A program made the position numbers and the translations under genes. A stretch of 64,000 bases of DNA from Streptomyces carminius (lineage in GTDB: Bacteria > Actinomycetota > Actinomycetes > Streptomycetales > Streptomycetaceae): contig NZ_PGGW01000019.1 in assembly GCF_002794255.1 (NCBI RefSeq), forward strand, positions 2,501-66,500, written 5' to 3'. Positions within the stretch are counted from its first letter, which is position 1; each line of letters begins with the position of its first letter. Positions 9,013-18,749 of the stretch are shown piece by piece. Under the pieces are notes generated by a model, which saw nothing but the letters and a program-made list of their open reading frames with translations, searched no databases and was not told where the DNA came from.

Positions 9013-11526
9013 TTACCCGCGCATGACCTCCGGCTCGTGGCGGCGCAGCAGCCGGGCCACCGCGAAACCGCAGGCCACGCCCATGGCGAGCAGTATCAGC
9101 AGGTCCATCACCCATACGCCCGTGCTGTGCTCCCACAGCGGGTCGAGGTTGGTGGGGTTCTCCCGGTCCCAGGGGGCCATGGTGCGGGACAGGTCCACGG
9201 TCGCGCCGAGCACGCCGACCGCCCAGCGGGAGGGCATCAGCCAGGCGAGCTGCTCGATGCCGGGCGAGTCGAAGACCTGGAAGAGCACACCGGTGAAGAC
9301 GAGCTGGACGATCGCGAAGCCCACCAGCAGGGGCATGGTCATCTCGGAGGTCTTCACCAGGGAGGAGATCACCAGGCCGATCATCATGGAGGTGAGGCCG
9401 AAGGCGATGATCCCCACGCACAGCTCGACGTTCGCGGGCAGGATCAGCCCCTCGTCGGGCAGCTCCCGCGTCGAGAAGCCGATCACGGATATGATCACGC
9501 CCTGGAAGGCCGTGATCACCCCGAGGACGATCACCTTGGACATCAGGTACGCCGACCGGGACAGTCCGGTGGCCCGTTCCCGTTCGTAGATGACCCGTTC
9601 CTTGACCAGCTCGCGTACGGAGTTGGCCGCGCCGGCCAGACACATGCCGACCGCGAGGATCAGCAGGATCGTGCCCGCGTGCTGGTTGAAGCCGTTGGGA
9701 TTGCGGGTGATGCCGTACTCGGTGGGGATCACCGTGCTGACCGTGCCCAGGATCACCGGCAGGATGACCATGAGCGCCAGGAAACCCTTGTCGGAGGCGA
9801 TCACCGAGGTGTAGCGCCGGGTCAGGGTCCACAGCTGGGAGCCCCAGCTCTGCGGTTTGGGGGGCCGGGCGGCCGGCCCGGCGTACTGGGCGTACTGGTA
9901 CGCCTGGGGGGCCGGGGCGTCGATGTCCGCGGCATAGCGCCGGTAGTGCTGCGAGCCCTGCCAGCGGCCGATCCAGTCGTAGTCGCGGTAGTTCTCGAAC
10001 GCGGAGAAGACGTCCGCCCAGCTTTCGTAGCCGAAGAAGTTGAGCGCCTCGTCCGGCGGGCCGAAGTAAGCCACGCCACCGCCCGGCGCCATCACCAGGA
10101 GCCGGTCGCACAGCGCCAGCTCGGCCACCGAGTGGGTGACCACCAGGACGGTGCGGCCGTCGTCGGCCAGACCGCGGAGCAACTGCATCACATCCCGGTC
10201 CATGCCCGGGTCCAGGCCGGAGGTCGGCTCGTCCAGGAAGATCAGCGACGGCTTGGTGAGCAGCTCCAGGGCGACCGAGACGCGCTTGCGCTGGCCGCCG
10301 GAGAGGGAGGTGATCTTCTTGGCGGCGTGGATGTCCAGCTTGAGCTCGGCCAGTACCTCCTCCACCCGTGCGTTGCGCTCGGCCCCGGCGACGTCGCCGG
10401 GGAAGCGCAGCTTGGCGGCGTAGCGCAGGGCGGTGCGGACGGTCAGTTCCTTGTGGAGGATGTCGTCCTGCGGGACCAGGCCGATGCGCTGGCGCAGCTC
10501 GGCGAACTGCTTGTAGAGGTTCCGGTTGTCGTAGAGGACCTCGCCGATGTCGGCCGGGCGGTAGCCGGTGAGGGCACGCAGCAGGGTGGACTTGCCGGAG
10601 CCGGACGGGCCGATCACGGCGACCAGGGACTTCTCGGGGACGCCGAAGCTGACGTTGTTCAGGATCACCTTGCCGCCGTCGACCTTGACGGTCAGGTGCC
10701 GGGCCGAGAAGGAGACCTCGCCGGTGTCGACGAACTCCTCCAGCCGGTCGCCGACCACCCGGAAGGCCGAGTGGCCGACACCGACGACGTCGTCGGGTCC
10801 GATGACCGCCGAGCCCGACTTGGGCAGCGGCTGGCCGTTGACGTAGGTGCCGTTGTGGCTGCCGAGGTCGCGGATCTCGAAACGGCCGTCGGGGGTGGAC
10901 CGGAACTCCGCGTGGTGCCGGGAGACCTGCAGGTCGGAGACGACCAGCTCGTTCTCCAGCGCGCGGCCGATCCGCATGACCCGGCCCAGCGCGAACTGGT
11001 GGAACGTGGTCGGACTGCGGTGGTCGCCGTGCAGGGGCGCGCCGCTCTGCGGGGACATGCCCTCCTGGTCGGGCCGCGGCGTGTGCTGCGGCGGCACCTG
11101 CTGCTGCGGGGCCGGGGCGGCCGGTGGCTGTCCCGGGCCGGGGCCGGGGCCGCCGCCGTACTGCTGCGGCTGCCGGGCGGGTGCCTGCGGTGCGGCCACC
11201 GCGGCCGGGGCTCCGGCCGCGGGTACCCCGGCGGCCGCGGCGGAGAACTCCAGAAGGGGGCCGTCAGCCGCGTTGCCCAGGTGCACGACCGAGCCCGCGC
11301 CGACCTCCAGCCGCCGCACCCGGCCGCCCCGCGCGTACGTACCGTTGGTGCTGCCCTGGTCCTCGACGGTCCAGGCCGTCCCGCTCCAGCTCAGCGTGGC
11401 GTGCCGCCAGGAGACCCTGGCGTCGTCGACCACCAGATCCCCCTGCGGGTCCCGCCCCAGGGTGTAGGACCGGGACGGGTCGAGCGTCCAGGTCCTTCCG
11501 TTCAGTTGCACTACGAGTTCCGACAC
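9013..11526 (-). CDS. FHA-domain ABC transporter (Rv1747-like, ABCG type)
   Basis: An 837-residue fusion. FHA domain 1 (residues ~15-90: LGRD, SWRH, GSTNGTY); a Pro/Gln/Gly-rich linker (~100-165); FHA domain 2 (~180-258: IGR, VSRHH, GSHNGTYVNG); an ABC ATPase (~275-500) with Walker A GPSGSGKST, signature LSGGQRKR and Walker B FLDEPTSGLD; and an ABC2-type membrane domain with six helices at the C-terminus. This matches mycobacterial Rv1747, an exporter regulated by Ser/Thr kinase phosphorylation through its FHA domains. No kinase gene is nearby. Start GTG 11526 gives VSELVVQLNGRTW, directly entering FHA1. Confidence 0.92.
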   Translation of the reverse strand: MSELVVQLNGRTWTLDPSRSYTLGRDPQGDLVVDDARVSWRHATLSWSGTAWTVEDQGSTNGTYARGGRVRRLEVGAGSVVHLGNAADGPLLEFSAAAAGVPAAGAPAAVAAPQAPARQPQQYGGGPGPGPGQPPAAPAPQQQVPPQHTPRPDQEGMSPQSGAPLHGDHRSPTTFHQFALGRVMRIGRALENELVVSDLQVSRHHAEFRSTPDGRFEIRDLGSHNGTYVNGQPLPKSGSAVIGPDDVVGVGHSAFRVVGDRLEEFVDTGEVSFSARHLTVKVDGGKVILNNVSFGVPEKSLVAVIGPSGSGKSTLLRALTGYRPADIGEVLYDNRNLYKQFAELRQRIGLVPQDDILHKELTVRTALRYAAKLRFPGDVAGAERNARVEEVLAELKLDIHAAKKITSLSGGQRKRVSVALELLTKPSLIFLDEPTSGLDPGMDRDVMQLLRGLADDGRTVLVVTHSVAELALCDRLLVMAPGGGVAYFGPPDEALNFFGYESWADVFSAFENYRDYDWIGRWQGSQHYRRYAADIDAPAPQAYQYAQYAGPAARPPKPQSWGSQLWTLTRRYTSVIASDKGFLALMVILPVILGTVSTVIPTEYGITRNPNGFNQHAGTILLILAVGMCLAGAANSVRELVKERVIYERERATGLSRSAYLMSKVIVLGVITAFQGVIISVIGFSTRELPDEGLILPANVELCVGIIAFGLTSMMIGLVISSLVKTSEMTMPLLVGFAIVQLVFTGVLFQVFDSPGIEQLAWLMPSRWAVGVLGATVDLSRTMAPWDRENPTNLDPLWEHSTGVWVMDLLILLAMGVACGFAVARLLRRHEPEVMRG

Positions 11527-11878
11527 TCCATGCCCCACAAAGTTGTCCCCCGAGCTACCCCCTCCTACGAGGAGGCGGGGATGGCGAATGATCGTGGAGG
11601 CACTATTCCAGGCCACACGTCCCCGCAGACAGCCACCCCGGTGGATGGTTGCGGAACCGCTACGGTCCGCGCCCCTCCCGGGGGCCGGTGGCGGGAGGCA
11701 CCGGAGGAATCCGCGGACCAGGGGGTACCCGGGACGGTGGACACCCCTGATGGACAGCGCGCACCGCGGCGGGCGGGGCGGATCCCCCGGCCGTCTCCGC
11801 GTCGGCCGCCGACCGGGTGTCCGGGGTACGGACGGCGCGTACGGAACCGCACCGGTGCTCGATACCGTAGGGATCATC
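11527..11878. other. Divergent promoter region between the FHA-ABC gene and serB
   Basis: About 350 bases with no supportable gene. A short hairpin (CCCCCTCC around 11558 pairing with GGAGGCGGGG to ~11580) lies just upstream of the FHA-ABC start. Both divergent promoters must be here; I could not assign -10/-35 elements with confidence. Confidence 0.4.
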
Positions 11879-13111
11879 ATGAGCGCTTCGCAGACTCCGC
11901 CGGCTGTTCCCTCCGCCGCCGAGGACACCCCCACCCTCCTGGTGAAGATCTTCGGCAGGGACCGGCCCGGCATCACCGCCGGCCTCTTCGAGGTCCTGTC
12001 CGCCTACTCCCTCGATGTCGTCGACATCGAGCAGGTCGTCACCCGGGGCCGGATAACCCTGTGCGCCCTGGTCACCACGCCGGGCGGGGGCGGCGCGGAG
12101 GGAGAGCTGCGGGCCCGGGTGCACACCTGGGCGGAGTCGGTGAAGCTCCAGGCGGAGATCATCTCCGGCCGGGGCGACAACCGGCCGCGCGGCACCGGCC
12201 GCTCCCATGTCACCGTCCTGGGCAATCCGCTGACCGCCGAGGCGACGGCCTCCATCACCGCCCGGATAACCGGGGTCGGCGGCAACATCGACCGCATCTT
12301 CCGGCTGGCGAAGTACCCGGTCACGGCCGTGGAGTTCGCCGTCTCGGGTGCGGCGACCGGGCCGCTGCGCACCGCGCTGGCCACCGAGTCGGCGGCGCTG
12401 GGGGTGGATGTCGCCGTCGTCGCCTCCGGGCTGCACCGGCGGGCGCAGCGCCTGGTCGTGATGGACGTGGACTCCACGCTCATCCAGGACGAGGTGATCG
12501 AGCTGTTCGCGGCGCACGCGGGCTGCGGGGCGAAGGTCGCGGAGGTCACGGCCGCCGCGATGCGCGGCGAGCTGGACTTCGAGCAGTCACTGCACGCCCG
12601 GGTGGCGCTGCTGGAGGGGCTGGACGAGTCGGTCGTCGACAAAGTGCGCACCGAGGTCCGGCTCACTCCGGGCGCCCGCACCCTCATCCGCACCCTCAAG
12701 CGGCTGGGCTACCAGGTGGGGGTGGTCTCGGGCGGATTCACCCAGGTCACCGACGACCTGCGGGAGCGGCTGGGACTGGACTTCGCCTCGGCCAACACCC
12801 TGGAGATCGTGGACGGGAAACTGACCGGCCGGGTCGTCGGCGAGGTCGTGGACCGGGCGGGCAAGGCACGGCTGCTGCGCCGTTTCGCGGCCGAGGCCGG
12901 AGTCCCGCTGTCCCAGACCGTGGCGATCGGCGACGGCGCCAACGATCTGGACATGCTCAACACCGCGGGGCTCGGAGTGGCGTTCAACGCCAAGCCGGTG
13001 GTGCAGGAGGCCGCGCACACGGCGGTGAACGTGCCGTTCCTGGACACCGTGCTCTATCTGCTGGGCATCACCCGCGAGGAGGTCGAGGCGGCCGACGCCG
13101 CCCAGGCGTGA
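11879..13111 (+). CDS. serB: Phosphoserine phosphatase SerB
   Basis: A 410-residue enzyme for the last step of L-serine synthesis (O-phospho-L-serine to serine). The N-terminus carries an ACT-like domain ('TLLVKIFGRDRPGITAGLFEVL') and a second ACT-like stretch ('HVTVLGNPLTAEATASITA'). The HAD catalytic domain begins at VVMDVDSTLIQDEVIELFA with nucleophile D196 and general acid D198; motif II is VVSGGFT and motif IV is IGDGANDLDML. This two-ACT layout is the actinobacterial form. The ATG at 11879 gives the family N-terminus; the frame is open further upstream, but that stretch is not protein-like. Confidence 0.94.
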   Translation: MSASQTPPAVPSAAEDTPTLLVKIFGRDRPGITAGLFEVLSAYSLDVVDIEQVVTRGRITLCALVTTPGGGGAEGELRARVHTWAESVKLQAEIISGRGDNRPRGTGRSHVTVLGNPLTAEATASITARITGVGGNIDRIFRLAKYPVTAVEFAVSGAATGPLRTALATESAALGVDVAVVASGLHRRAQRLVVMDVDSTLIQDEVIELFAAHAGCGAKVAEVTAAAMRGELDFEQSLHARVALLEGLDESVVDKVRTEVRLTPGARTLIRTLKRLGYQVGVVSGGFTQVTDDLRERLGLDFASANTLEIVDGKLTGRVVGEVVDRAGKARLLRRFAAEAGVPLSQTVAIGDGANDLDMLNTAGLGVAFNAKPVVQEAAHTAVNVPFLDTVLYLLGITREEVEAADAAQA

Positions 13112-13139
13112 GAACGTCCCGGCCCGTCCGGGACGGGAC

Positions 13140-13167
13140 GCACCCCGCCCCGGACGGGCCGGGGTGC
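13140..13167. terminator. Bidirectional hairpin between serB and sixA
   Basis: The inverted repeat GCACCCCG / CGGGGTGC (13140-13147 with 13160-13167) sits between two convergent genes, with further GC pairing inside. Confidence 0.65.
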
Positions 13168-13195
13168 GCGGACGCGTGCCCGCCCGTGCCGTCCG

Positions 13196-13714
13196 TCAGT
13201 CGCGCGGCGACCAGTGCGCCTCAAGGCGGCCGACACCGTGCTCGACGGACTTCCAGGGGCCGGTGAAGGAGATCACCGCGATGGCGGAGGTGGGGAAGCC
13301 GACGCGGTCCAGCCTGGTCCGGGCGTCCTCCTCGGCCTCACCCGCGAGGGCGTCGGCCAGTGCGTGCGTCCCGGGGTTGTGGCCGATGAGCAGCAGGTCC
13401 CGGATCTCGTCCGGGGTCTCGTTGACCACCGCGATCAGTTCACCGAGCGTAGCCTCGTAGAGCCGCTCCTCGTAGACCGTCTTCGGGCGGCTGGGCAGTT
13501 CGTGGGCGAACAGCTTCCAGGTCTCGCGGGTACGGACTGCGGTGGAGCAGAGGGTGAGATCGGGAAGGATGCCGCTCGCGGCGAGCCAGCGGCCGGCGAC
13601 CGGGGCGTCCTTGCGGCCCCGCTCCGCGAGCGGCCTGTCGTGGTCGGCCACCTGGGGCCAGTCTGCTTTGGCGTGTCGGAGGATGACGATCCTGCGGGGC
13701 ACTTCGACGCTCAT
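13196..13714 (-). CDS. SixA-like histidine phosphatase
   Basis: A 172-residue protein of the histidine phosphatase superfamily. The catalytic RHxK motif is visible at the N-terminus (IVILRHAKADW), the second conserved part is 'CSTAVRTRETW', and the partner histidine is in 'LLLIGHNPGTHAL'. SixA proteins dephosphorylate phosphohistidine in phosphotransfer domains; a streptomycete substrate is not known. ATG 13714. It converges with serB and is not in an obvious operon. Confidence 0.88.
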   Translation of the reverse strand: MSVEVPRRIVILRHAKADWPQVADHDRPLAERGRKDAPVAGRWLAASGILPDLTLCSTAVRTRETWKLFAHELPSRPKTVYEERLYEATLGELIAVVNETPDEIRDLLLIGHNPGTHALADALAGEAEEDARTRLDRVGFPTSAIAVISFTGPWKSVEHGVGRLEAHWSPRD

Positions 13715-13837
13715 GTGTCCAGCTTCGCACGAATGGCGGCGTGTGGCGCGGGGAGTTGGGCGCCTGCGCGGCCGGCCGGCCGCGTGCCCGCCGGGCCGCC
13801 GCCGGTGCGGTCACCGGTGTGTCGCGCGGACCGCGGA

Positions 13838-14050
13838 TCAGCCCGTCAGGAGCCGCCAGAAGTGCTCCAGCAACCGGAGGAGGTGTGCGGAGGGCTCGGC
13901 CGCCTCGGCATCGCCGCCGCCGGCGGTCAGCGACAGCAGTACGACGAAGGCCAGCGCGGGAAGCGCCACGGCCCACCACGGCAGCCGGGTGGCCGCACTG
14001 CGGCCCGCGGTGCGCCGGGAGGGCCGGCCGGGGGGTGCGTGGGCGGTCAT
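13838..14050 (-). CDS. Small single-span membrane protein
   Basis: A 70-residue protein starting MTAHAPPGRPSRRTAGRSAA, with a basic N-terminus, one hydrophobic helix (WWAVALPALAFVVLLSLTA, ~residues 25-43) and a short outer tail ending HLLRLLEHFWRLLTG. It has no recognisable domain. The positive-inside pattern and codon use suggest a real gene. Its function is unknown. Confidence 0.55.
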   Translation of the reverse strand: MTAHAPPGRPSRRTAGRSAATRLPWWAVALPALAFVVLLSLTAGGGDAEAAEPSAHLLRLLEHFWRLLTG

Positions 14051-14170
14051 CGGGCTCGCCTCCGTCGTGTGTCGCGTGGCCTCGTCTGCCTTGTCCACGA
14101 CGCTACGGGCTCCGAGGCGGCGATCCCATCCGGTGATCCACCCATTGCCCCCTGAGCCTGACCCCCTAGG

Positions 14171-14196
14171 GGGTGGTGGGGACAGCCCCACCACCC
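14171..14196 (-). terminator. Hairpin terminator after the MFS/SGM_5486 pair
   Basis: A perfect 11-bp stem GGGTGGTGGGG / CCCCACCACCC with loop ACAG (14171-14196) lies 28 bases past the stop of the small SGM_5486-like gene. The palindrome ACCCCCTAGGGGGT (14161-14174) abuts it. Confidence 0.7.
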
Positions 14197-14223
14197 GGTG
14201 CCCGTCCGGCCGGCCGGCCGGGC

Positions 14224-14340
14224 CTACGGGGCGATGACGGTGGCGGCGAGGGCGATGACGACGGTGATGCCGAGCATCGCGCCGAGGACGACGAGCAGTT
14301 TCTTCCGGCCGTCGGGCGGATCGGGTTCGAGCACTGGCAT
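14224..14340 (-). CDS. SGM_5486-type transporter-associated small protein
   Basis: A 38-residue protein, MPVLEPDPPDGRKKLLVVLG..., with a charged N-terminus (DPPDGRKK) and a single hydrophobic helix (LLVVLGAMLGITVVIALAATVIA). It matches the small family known in streptomycetes as SGM_5486 transporter-associated proteins. It follows the MFS transporter gene by 16 bases on the same strand, which supports a helper or accessory role. Confidence 0.7.
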   Translation of the reverse strand: MPVLEPDPPDGRKKLLVVLGAMLGITVVIALAATVIAP

Positions 14341-14356
14341 GCGTCCAGTGTCCCAC

Positions 14357-15679
14357 TCAGTGTCCGTCCTCGACACAGCGGTCCCGGCCCGCCACCGTGC
14401 CCACCGCGAGCTGGGCGGCCATCAGGGCCGCCAGCAGGAGCAGGGGGGCGTGCCAGCCCCCGGTGTGCTGGTGGAGGACACCGACCAGCAGCGGCCCGGG
14501 GATGGCGATCAGGTAGCCGGTGCCCTGCGCGAAGGCGGAGAGCGCGGCCACCCCGGCACCGGTCCGCGCCCGCATGCCGATCATGGTGAGGACGAGCGGG
14601 AAGGCGCAGTTGGAGACCCCCAGCAGCAGTGCCCAGGCCCAGGCACCGGCCGCCGGGGCGAGCCACAGCCCGGCGTACCCGCCGAGCCCGCAGACGGCCA
14701 GGACGGCCGCCAGGGGCCCCTGGTGGCCGAGCCGAGCGGCGATCCGCGGCAGGACGAAGGCCAGCGGGATACCCAGGCCCATGGCGACCGCGAGCAGCAG
14801 GCCGGCGGTGGCGGCGGGGACCCCGGCATCCCGGAGGATCTGCGGAAGCCAGCCCATGGTGACGTAGGCGGCGGTGGCCTGGAGGCCGAAGAAGACACCC
14901 AGTGCCCAGGCGGTGGGCGAGCGGGTGACGCGCACCGGAGGCGTCCCGCCGACCGCACCGGTACCGCCGCCGGCCCGGTCCGCGGACCCGGCGCGCGTGC
15001 GGCAGGTACGGGCGACCGGCAGCCAGACCAGCAGGGCCAGCGCCCCGAGCAGCGCCCACATCCCCAGTCCCAGGCGCCAGCCGCCGCCCAGCGCGCCGGT
15101 CAGCGGGACGGTGAACGCGGCGGCGGCCGCGGTGCCCAGCGAGAGTGCCATGGAGTACAGGCCGGTCATCGGGCCCACCCGGTCCGGGAACCAGCGCTTG
15201 ACGACCACGGGCATCAGGACGTTGCCGGTCGCTATGCCCGCCAGCGCCAGCACGCTGGCGGCCAGGAACGCCGCCGTGCCGCCCGCCAGCGGGCGCAGCG
15301 CCAGACCGGTGGTGACGGCGGCCAGCGCGCCGGCCAGCACGGCGGCCGGCCCCCAGCGGCGGGCCAGCCGGGGCGCGGCACCACCGAACACGGCGAAGCA
15401 CAGCGCGGGCGCGGAGGTGAGCAGTCCGGCGACGGTGCCGCTCATCCCCAGGCCGTCGCGGACCTCCGCCAGCAGAGGGCCGAGCCCGCCGATGGCGGGA
15501 CGGAGATTGAGCGCCGCCAGGACGAGGCCGACGGCCAGCAGCCCCCGTGTCCGCCGGGAGAGCGCGGCGGACACGGGAAGCGCGGCTGCCGTACCGGCTT
15601 CCCGGGAAGGACGGCCGCCGGCCCCCGGCGGACGGCTTCCGTCCGGCCGGTGGTCGCTGCTCACGGGATCGTCGGCCAT
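14357..15679 (-). CDS. CynX/NimT-family MFS transporter
   Basis: A 440-residue major-facilitator protein with about twelve hydrophobic segments. The CynX/NimT group is suggested by 'LLAVGLVLAALNLRPAIGGLGPLLAEVRDGLGMSGTVAGLLTSAPALCFAVFG' and 'ALGVFFGLQATAAYVTMGWLPQIL'. E. coli CynX has been linked to cyanate and NimT to nitroimidazoles; the real substrate here is unknown. The start may instead be ATG 15691 (MLPAMADD); neither has a strong ribosome site. The frame is open another 110 codons upstream, but that part looks non-coding. Confidence 0.88.
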   Translation of the reverse strand: MADDPVSSDHRPDGSRPPGAGGRPSREAGTAAALPVSAALSRRTRGLLAVGLVLAALNLRPAIGGLGPLLAEVRDGLGMSGTVAGLLTSAPALCFAVFGGAAPRLARRWGPAAVLAGALAAVTTGLALRPLAGGTAAFLAASVLALAGIATGNVLMPVVVKRWFPDRVGPMTGLYSMALSLGTAAAAAFTVPLTGALGGGWRLGLGMWALLGALALLVWLPVARTCRTRAGSADRAGGGTGAVGGTPPVRVTRSPTAWALGVFFGLQATAAYVTMGWLPQILRDAGVPAATAGLLLAVAMGLGIPLAFVLPRIAARLGHQGPLAAVLAVCGLGGYAGLWLAPAAGAWAWALLLGVSNCAFPLVLTMIGMRARTGAGVAALSAFAQGTGYLIAIPGPLLVGVLHQHTGGWHAPLLLLAALMAAQLAVGTVAGRDRCVEDGH

Positions 15680-15936
15680 GGCAGGCAGCATATTCACCGG
15701 ACGGTCCGGGGCCGGCCGGGGCGTCGCGACGCCGCTTCGCGGACACCCGGCGCGTCTGAGCCAGGCGCCCACATCCCGTCTCCGCTCCCCACTCCCCCAC
15801 CGTGCCGACACGCCCCCCGCGCGCTGCCCCGAACGCGTGAAGACGGAGACCCGGAAGACGGAGATGCGGTTTGCTCCGGCCCGGCGGACGGGATGGCCCT
15901 CTTGCCCCTTTTCATCCCCAAGTGGAGGAGGCCCGC

Positions 15937-16284
15937 ATGTTCGGCACGAAAACCCGGAGGACGGCGGCCAGGACCGCCGGCGCACTGCTGACCGCCGCGC
16001 TGCTCGGCGGTACGGTCCTGACCGGCACCGCCCAGGCACACCCCGCCCTGCCGTACGGGACCGTCACCGCGCCCAGCGGCGTCTACGAGCGTCAGTACCC
16101 CAGCACCGACTCCCACATCCTGGGCGGCCTGGCCTACCGGGCCCAGGTCGGCCTGAAGTGCAAGGTGCGCGCCCAGAACATCGACGGCAACCCCGTCTGG
16201 TACCTGCTGCGCGACCGCCAGGCCTGGGTGGCGGCCCGCTATGTCGCCAACACCGGCAGCGTGCCGTACTGCAACCAGGTCTGA
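15937..16284 (+). CDS. Secreted SH3-like domain protein
   Basis: A 115-residue exported protein: a signal peptide with two arginines (MFGTKTRRTAARTAG), hydrophobic core ALLTAALLGGTVLTG and likely cleavage after AQA (residue ~34). The mature part resembles a bacterial SH3 domain ('GTVTAPSGVYERQYPSTDSHILGGLAYRAQVGLKCKVRAQN', 'WYLLRDRQAWVAARYVANTG') with two cysteines that could form a disulfide. ATG 15937 has GGAGGAG just upstream. It probably acts outside the cell, perhaps at the wall. Confidence 0.83.
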   Translation: MFGTKTRRTAARTAGALLTAALLGGTVLTGTAQAHPALPYGTVTAPSGVYERQYPSTDSHILGGLAYRAQVGLKCKVRAQNIDGNPVWYLLRDRQAWVAARYVANTGSVPYCNQV

Positions 16285-16311
16285 GGCGGCCCCCGCCGGT
16301 CCGCGGGACGC

Positions 16312-16346
16312 CCCGGCGCCCGGCGTGCTGCACGCCGGGCGCCGGG
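16312..16346. terminator. Bidirectional hairpin between the SH3 gene and fabI
   Basis: A perfect 16-bp inverted repeat (16312-16327 with 16331-16346, loop CTG) between convergent genes. Confidence 0.8.
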
Positions 16347-16359
16347 TGGTACACCGCCG

Positions 16360-17139
16360 TCAGGCCCCCATCATGTGGACGCCGCCGTCCACGTGCACGA
16401 TCTCGCCCGTCGTCCTGGGGAACCAGTCCGAGAGCAGTGCGACCACACCGCGCGCCGCGGGCTCGGGATCGGCGAGGTCCCAGCCGATCGGGGCACGGGT
16501 GTTCCACACGTCCGCCAGTTCCTCGAAGCCCGGGATGGACTTGGCGGCCATGGACTTGATGGGGCCGGCCGACACCAGGTTGCAGCGGATGTTCCTGGGC
16601 CCCAGGTCACGGGCGAGGTAGCGGGAGGTGGACTCCAGCGCCGCCTTGGCCACCCCCATCCAGTCGTACTTGGGCCAGGCCACCTGCGCGTCGAAGTCCA
16701 TGCCGACGACCGAGCCGCCGCGCTTCTCGAGCAGCGGGAGCAGGGCCATGGTCAGGGACTTCAGCGAGTACGCCGAGACCTCCACCGCCGTGGCGACCGA
16801 CTCCCAGCCGGTGTTGAGGAAGTTGCCGCCGAGCGCGTCCTGCGGCGCGAAACCGATGGAGTGCACGACACCGTCCAGCCCGACGCCCTCGCCGAGGTGC
16901 TCGGTGACTCGGTCGGCCAGGGTGTCCAGGTGCTCCTTGTTCTGCACGTCCAGTTCGATCACCGGCGCCTCCTTCGGCAGCCGCCTGGCGATCCGCTGCA
17001 CCAGGGTCAGCCGCCCGAAGCCGGTGAGGACGACCTCCGCGCCTTCCTCCTGGGCGAGCCTGGCGACGTGGAAGGCGATCGAGGACTCGGTGAGCACCCC
17101 GGTGACGAGAACGCGCTTTCCGGCGAGAAGTCCACTCAT
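16360..17139 (-). CDS. fabI: Enoyl-[acyl-carrier-protein] reductase, NADH (FabI/InhA type)
   Basis: A 259-residue SDR enzyme catalysing the last reduction of type II fatty-acid elongation. The FabI-type cofactor site (GVLTESSIAF), 'VHSIGFAP' and the catalytic Y-x6-K (YDWMGVAK) are present, followed by 'SAGPIKSMAAKSIPGFE'. It resembles mycobacterial InhA as well as FabI, so it is a presumed target of inhibitors of that family. It lies 5 bases downstream of fabG on the same strand, an actinobacterial fabG-inhA pair. ATG 17139. Confidence 0.93.
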   Translation of the reverse strand: MSGLLAGKRVLVTGVLTESSIAFHVARLAQEEGAEVVLTGFGRLTLVQRIARRLPKEAPVIELDVQNKEHLDTLADRVTEHLGEGVGLDGVVHSIGFAPQDALGGNFLNTGWESVATAVEVSAYSLKSLTMALLPLLEKRGGSVVGMDFDAQVAWPKYDWMGVAKAALESTSRYLARDLGPRNIRCNLVSAGPIKSMAAKSIPGFEELADVWNTRAPIGWDLADPEPAARGVVALLSDWFPRTTGEIVHVDGGVHMMGA

Positions 17140-17144
17140 GACGT

Positions 17145-17888
<744 letters not shown>

Positions 17889-18092
17889 CTATCGCCAGGT
17901 CCGCCTCTTCGGAGAACCGGGGGCCGACAGGGGCTTTGCCGGGACACTGTGGGGTTTCTACAGAGAGCCGCACGGGGAGGGCGCCCGGGGAGTTCGTACG
18001 ACGGTCGGCTGTACGGGAATCGGGTTATTACCGGGCGCCTCCGACCCGCTACGCTGAGTCGCGTATGGTGCGAGAGCGCGAGGAGGCGCATC

Positions 18093-18725
18093 ATGACAGT
18101 GATGCTCGAACGACCGACGGCCATAGACGTTCCCTTCGGCACAGCCCGCTTCCGGAAGCTGTGCCGCACGCTGCTGAGCATGGAGGTGCCCGACGGTTAC
18201 CGGGCGGAGATCGTCGGGGGGAACATCGTCATGTCGCCGTGGTCGAAGGGCTACTACCTGCCGGTCATGCAGTCCCTACGGACTCAGTTGGGACCGCATC
18301 TGCCCCCCGGCCACACAGTCGACCACGCACCTTTCCTGTTCGCTTTTCCAGGGGTCGAGCGTGCCTACGGGCCGGATGTGTTTGTCGCCGACATGGCAGC
18401 CTTCCGGACCCGGAAGCGATACATCGACGGTGACGCACTGTCCTTCGTCGCCGAGCTGACGTCCGACTCCACGCGCGAGGTGGACTGGAACGACAAGGTC
18501 TCGGTGTACGGCCGCTGCGGTGTGCCGGTGTACCTGCTGCTCGACATGCGCGAGCAGGCCGCCACGGTGTTCTGGCGGCCGTCCGAGCGGGGTTACAACG
18601 CACGGCTGACCACGCCGTTCGGGGAGCCGCTGCGCATTCCCGAGCCCTTCGGCTGCGACCTGGACACCTCGGAGTTCAAGACCTCCGCCGAGGAAGGCGG
18701 GGAGCCGGACGGCGCGGAGGACTGA
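18093..18725 (+). CDS. Uma2-family (DUF820) putative PD-(D/E)xK protein
   Basis: A 210-residue protein of the Uma2 family, very abundant in streptomycetes. The nuclease-like core is visible: 'GYRAEIVGGNIVMSPWSKGYY', 'YGPDVFVAD', and 'VAELTSDSTREVDWNDKVSVYGRCGVPVYLLLD', where E and K fit the PD-(D/E)xK active site. ATG 18093 follows AGGAGG at 18081-18086. Biological function is unclear; many genomes carry dozens of copies. It is divergent from fabG. Confidence 0.87.
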   Translation: MTVMLERPTAIDVPFGTARFRKLCRTLLSMEVPDGYRAEIVGGNIVMSPWSKGYYLPVMQSLRTQLGPHLPPGHTVDHAPFLFAFPGVERAYGPDVFVADMAAFRTRKRYIDGDALSFVAELTSDSTREVDWNDKVSVYGRCGVPVYLLLDMREQAATVFWRPSERGYNARLTTPFGEPLRIPEPFGCDLDTSEFKTSAEEGGEPDGAED

Positions 18726-18749
18726 CCTCCGCCCGCCGGCCGGCCGCGC

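Noticed and set aside
8374..13266. A very long open frame on the + strand (over 1600 codons) opposite the FHA-ABC gene
   Set aside because: It is a high-GC shadow frame: the product is a low-complexity Arg/Gly/His/Asp mixture, and it overlaps well-recognised genes on both strands.
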